This document shows, piece by piece, positions 62,787 through 64,000 of a stretch of 64,000 bases of DNA (positions are counted from its first letter, which is position 1; every line of letters begins with the position of its first letter). Source of the DNA: Legionella massiliensis. GTDB taxonomy: Bacteria > Pseudomonadota > Gammaproteobacteria > Legionellales > Legionellaceae. The stretch covers positions 1 to 64,000 of the forward strand of contig NZ_CCVW01000005.1 of assembly GCF_000756815.1 (NCBI RefSeq). The letters are read 5' to 3'. The notes below the pieces were generated by a model that saw nothing but the letters and a program-made list of their open reading frames with translations, had not been told where the DNA came from and made no database searches. Made by a program: the position numbers and the translations under genes.

Positions 62787-63527
62787 ATGAAACTCAACAA
62801 AATAATAAAATCAATGCCTTCAATTGCGGGTGTGGCGGTACTGCTAACGAGCTGTGCTGCAACACAAACCGCCTTAGAACACAGCGCGCTGCAAGTCAGT
62901 ACCAAGCAAAGTGAAACAATCTTTTTAGAGCCTGTCTCAAAGGCTCAAAAAACGGTTTACGTCTCAATAAAAAACACTTCCGATGAGGACATCAATATAG
63001 CCCCTCAATTAAAGGCCGCTTTAAGTTCGCAGGGCTATAAAATCGTTAATAATCCGAAATCAGCACACTACCTGTTGCAAGCCAATGTGCTAAAAGTCGG
63101 AAAAATGAGCGTTGCGGCAAGCCAGTCAGCATTGGGTGGTGGTTATGGCTCAGCCCTTGCGGGAACTATCGCGGGTGCTGCCGCAGGCAGTTTGACGCAG
63201 TCAAGCACAGGAATGATTGCAGGCGGTCTTGCAGGTGGTGTTCTAGGTTTGGCTGCGGACTCTCTAGTCAAAGCAGTGAACTACACAATGATTACGGATG
63301 TGCAAATCTCTGAGCGGGTGGGGAAGGGTGCCGTTCACGAACAGTTTAATGCCAATCTTCAAAATGGGTCTGCATCCGGCACGAGCCAGATAGCCAGCAA
63401 ACGCAGCGATTATCAGCGTTATCGCACCCGGGTGGTCTCTAATGCAGACAAGGTTAATTTAAAATTTGCTGACGCAAGACCGGCCTTAGAGCAAGGGTTA
63501 GTTAAAGTCATCTCAGGGGTATTTTAA
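62787..63527 (+). CDS. traT: TraT surface-exclusion lipoprotein
   Basis: Outer membrane lipoprotein of the TraT family. The N-terminus has a lipobox (VLLTSCAATQ, Cys about residue 23). Family motifs are KTVYVSIKNTSDEDINIAPQLKAALSSQGYKIVNNP, YLLQANVLKVGKM, and a Gly/Ala-rich segment with two hydrophobic parts (GGGYGSALAGTIAGAAAGSL, GMIAGGLAGGVLGLAADSL). At 246 residues it matches F TraT length. It blocks mating between cells with the same plasmid and can contribute to serum resistance. It lies before the pilin gene. Confidence 0.9.
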   Translation: MKLNKIIKSMPSIAGVAVLLTSCAATQTALEHSALQVSTKQSETIFLEPVSKAQKTVYVSIKNTSDEDINIAPQLKAALSSQGYKIVNNPKSAHYLLQANVLKVGKMSVAASQSALGGGYGSALAGTIAGAAAGSLTQSSTGMIAGGLAGGVLGLAADSLVKAVNYTMITDVQISERVGKGAVHEQFNANLQNGSASGTSQIASKRSDYQRYRTRVVSNADKVNLKFADARPALEQGLVKVISGVF

Positions 63528-63646
63528 TGCGCCATAACACATAAAAAACACCGTTAATTCGTTATATAAACCACGTTGATTTGTGATTGAAAATTAGGCA
63601 GCTAAGCGCCTAAGGGATTTTTACAACCTAAAAATGGGGGAAAGCC

Positions 63647-63934
63647 ATGAAAATGGGAAAAAAGATAGCAACCTTGATGAAAAAGGGAAGCTATTCACTG
63701 GTGTTTGCACTGCTTTCAAATAGTGCTTTTGCCAATGACTTATTGGCTCGTGCCTTAGATGGCGATGTCAAAGACTCGCTGGGAAGTGGATCGATGTTTT
63801 GGAAAGTCTTTATTTTGGTGGACATCATTCTTGCAACCGCCGCAGCCGTCAAAACGAAAAACCCCATGGTCTTTGTTGGGGTGACAGCGATTGCCTTTGT
63901 TCCAGCATTCTTACTGAAAACCTTTGTTTTTTGA
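63647..63934 (+). CDS. traA: TraA-like conjugative pilin
   Basis: The 95-residue protein has an export leader (KGSYSLVFALLSNSAFA) and a mature part with two hydrophobic segments (FWKVFILVDIILATAAAV, MVFVGVTAIAFVPAFLLKTFVF) separated by a short basic loop KTKNP. The order and the short hydrophilic loop agree with F-type TraA pilin. GGGGGAAAG stands before the ATG. A TraL-like gene follows immediately, as in F-type tra operons. Confidence 0.72.
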   Translation: MKMGKKIATLMKKGSYSLVFALLSNSAFANDLLARALDGDVKDSLGSGSMFWKVFILVDIILATAAAVKTKNPMVFVGVTAIAFVPAFLLKTFVF

Positions 63935-63946
63935 GAGGGTATGCGA

Positions 63947-64000
63947 ATGAGCAACATGAACTATGTTTTCCTAAATCTTATCGATGCACCAAAACGAGTC
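63947..64000 (+). CDS. traL: TraL-like protein, 5' end only
   Basis: The frame starts at ATG 63947 (GAGAGGG seven bases upstream; ATG 63941 is an alternative). The readable part is MSNMNYVFLNLIDAPKRV. The position directly after the pilin and the D-A-P-K-R-V sequence suggest the TraL subunit of an F-type pilus assembly system. Only 18 codons fall in the window. Confidence 0.5.
   Translation, partial: MSNMNYVFLNLIDAPKRV

Overview
The window looks like part of a large conjugative plasmid, or an integrated conjugative element, from Legionella or a close relative. The DNA is AT-rich. Supporting signs are a helCBA-type metal efflux operon, several CsrA paralogues on mobile DNA, an Lvr-like regulatory cluster leading into F-type transfer genes (TraT, TraA-like pilin, TraL-like start), plasmid-borne umuDC, a ParA partition gene beside long iteron arrays, and many mobile elements. 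The genus assignment is inferred from gene content, not from a marker gene.

Layout. 1-15,010 is a metal-resistance island, mostly on the minus strand: a CopA-type multicopper oxidase running off the left edge with an expanding 18-bp repeat, DUF2231 and DUF305 proteins, a broken TolC relic, a CDF exporter, two tiny membrane proteins, an orphan receiver domain, a HicB-like protein, a Zn/Cd P-type ATPase with its ArsR repressor and operator, and helCBA. A periplasmic amino-acid-binding protein and decayed small exported genes follow. 15,182-19,947 is a Tn3-family transposon with 39-bp ends, a serine resolvase, an exported nucleosidase as passenger, and a transposase gene cut by an in-frame amber codon. 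20,400-23,160 holds a divergent CsrA-like gene, a SRAP (HMCES/YedK) protein and a DnaQ-like exonuclease.

23,629-31,977 is the most striking part. A roughly 8.3-kb element with three overlapping tyrosine recombinases and a TnpC-like protein has inserted into the catalytic motif of an endonuclease I gene, between direct copies of a 10-bp palindrome. The same element carries a second, intact endonuclease I gene whose corresponding motif lacks that palindrome. 32,293-38,717 contains umuDC, an RHH-like protein, HU, a WGR-like protein and a coiled-coil pair. 38,756-45,027 holds an acyl-CoA dehydrogenase-adenylation-carrier fusion divergent from a hybrid sensor kinase. 46,241-51,120 is the maintenance region: ParA, a winged-helix partner, a 36-bp iteron array, an IS3-family copy and a separate 11-bp iteron array. 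51,369-57,893 is a four-gene unit (sensor kinase, peptide-binding protein, S9 peptidase, atypical response regulator) that may sense and process peptides. 58,167-64,000 is a repressor, replication-like and CsrA cluster leading into conjugation genes.

The parts fit one replicon: maintenance (ParA and iterons), DNA repair and mutagenesis (umuDC, SRAP, exonuclease), extracellular DNA degradation (endonuclease I), host-adaptive cargo (metals, signalling, possible secondary metabolite) and transfer genes under a repressor and CsrA-type switch.
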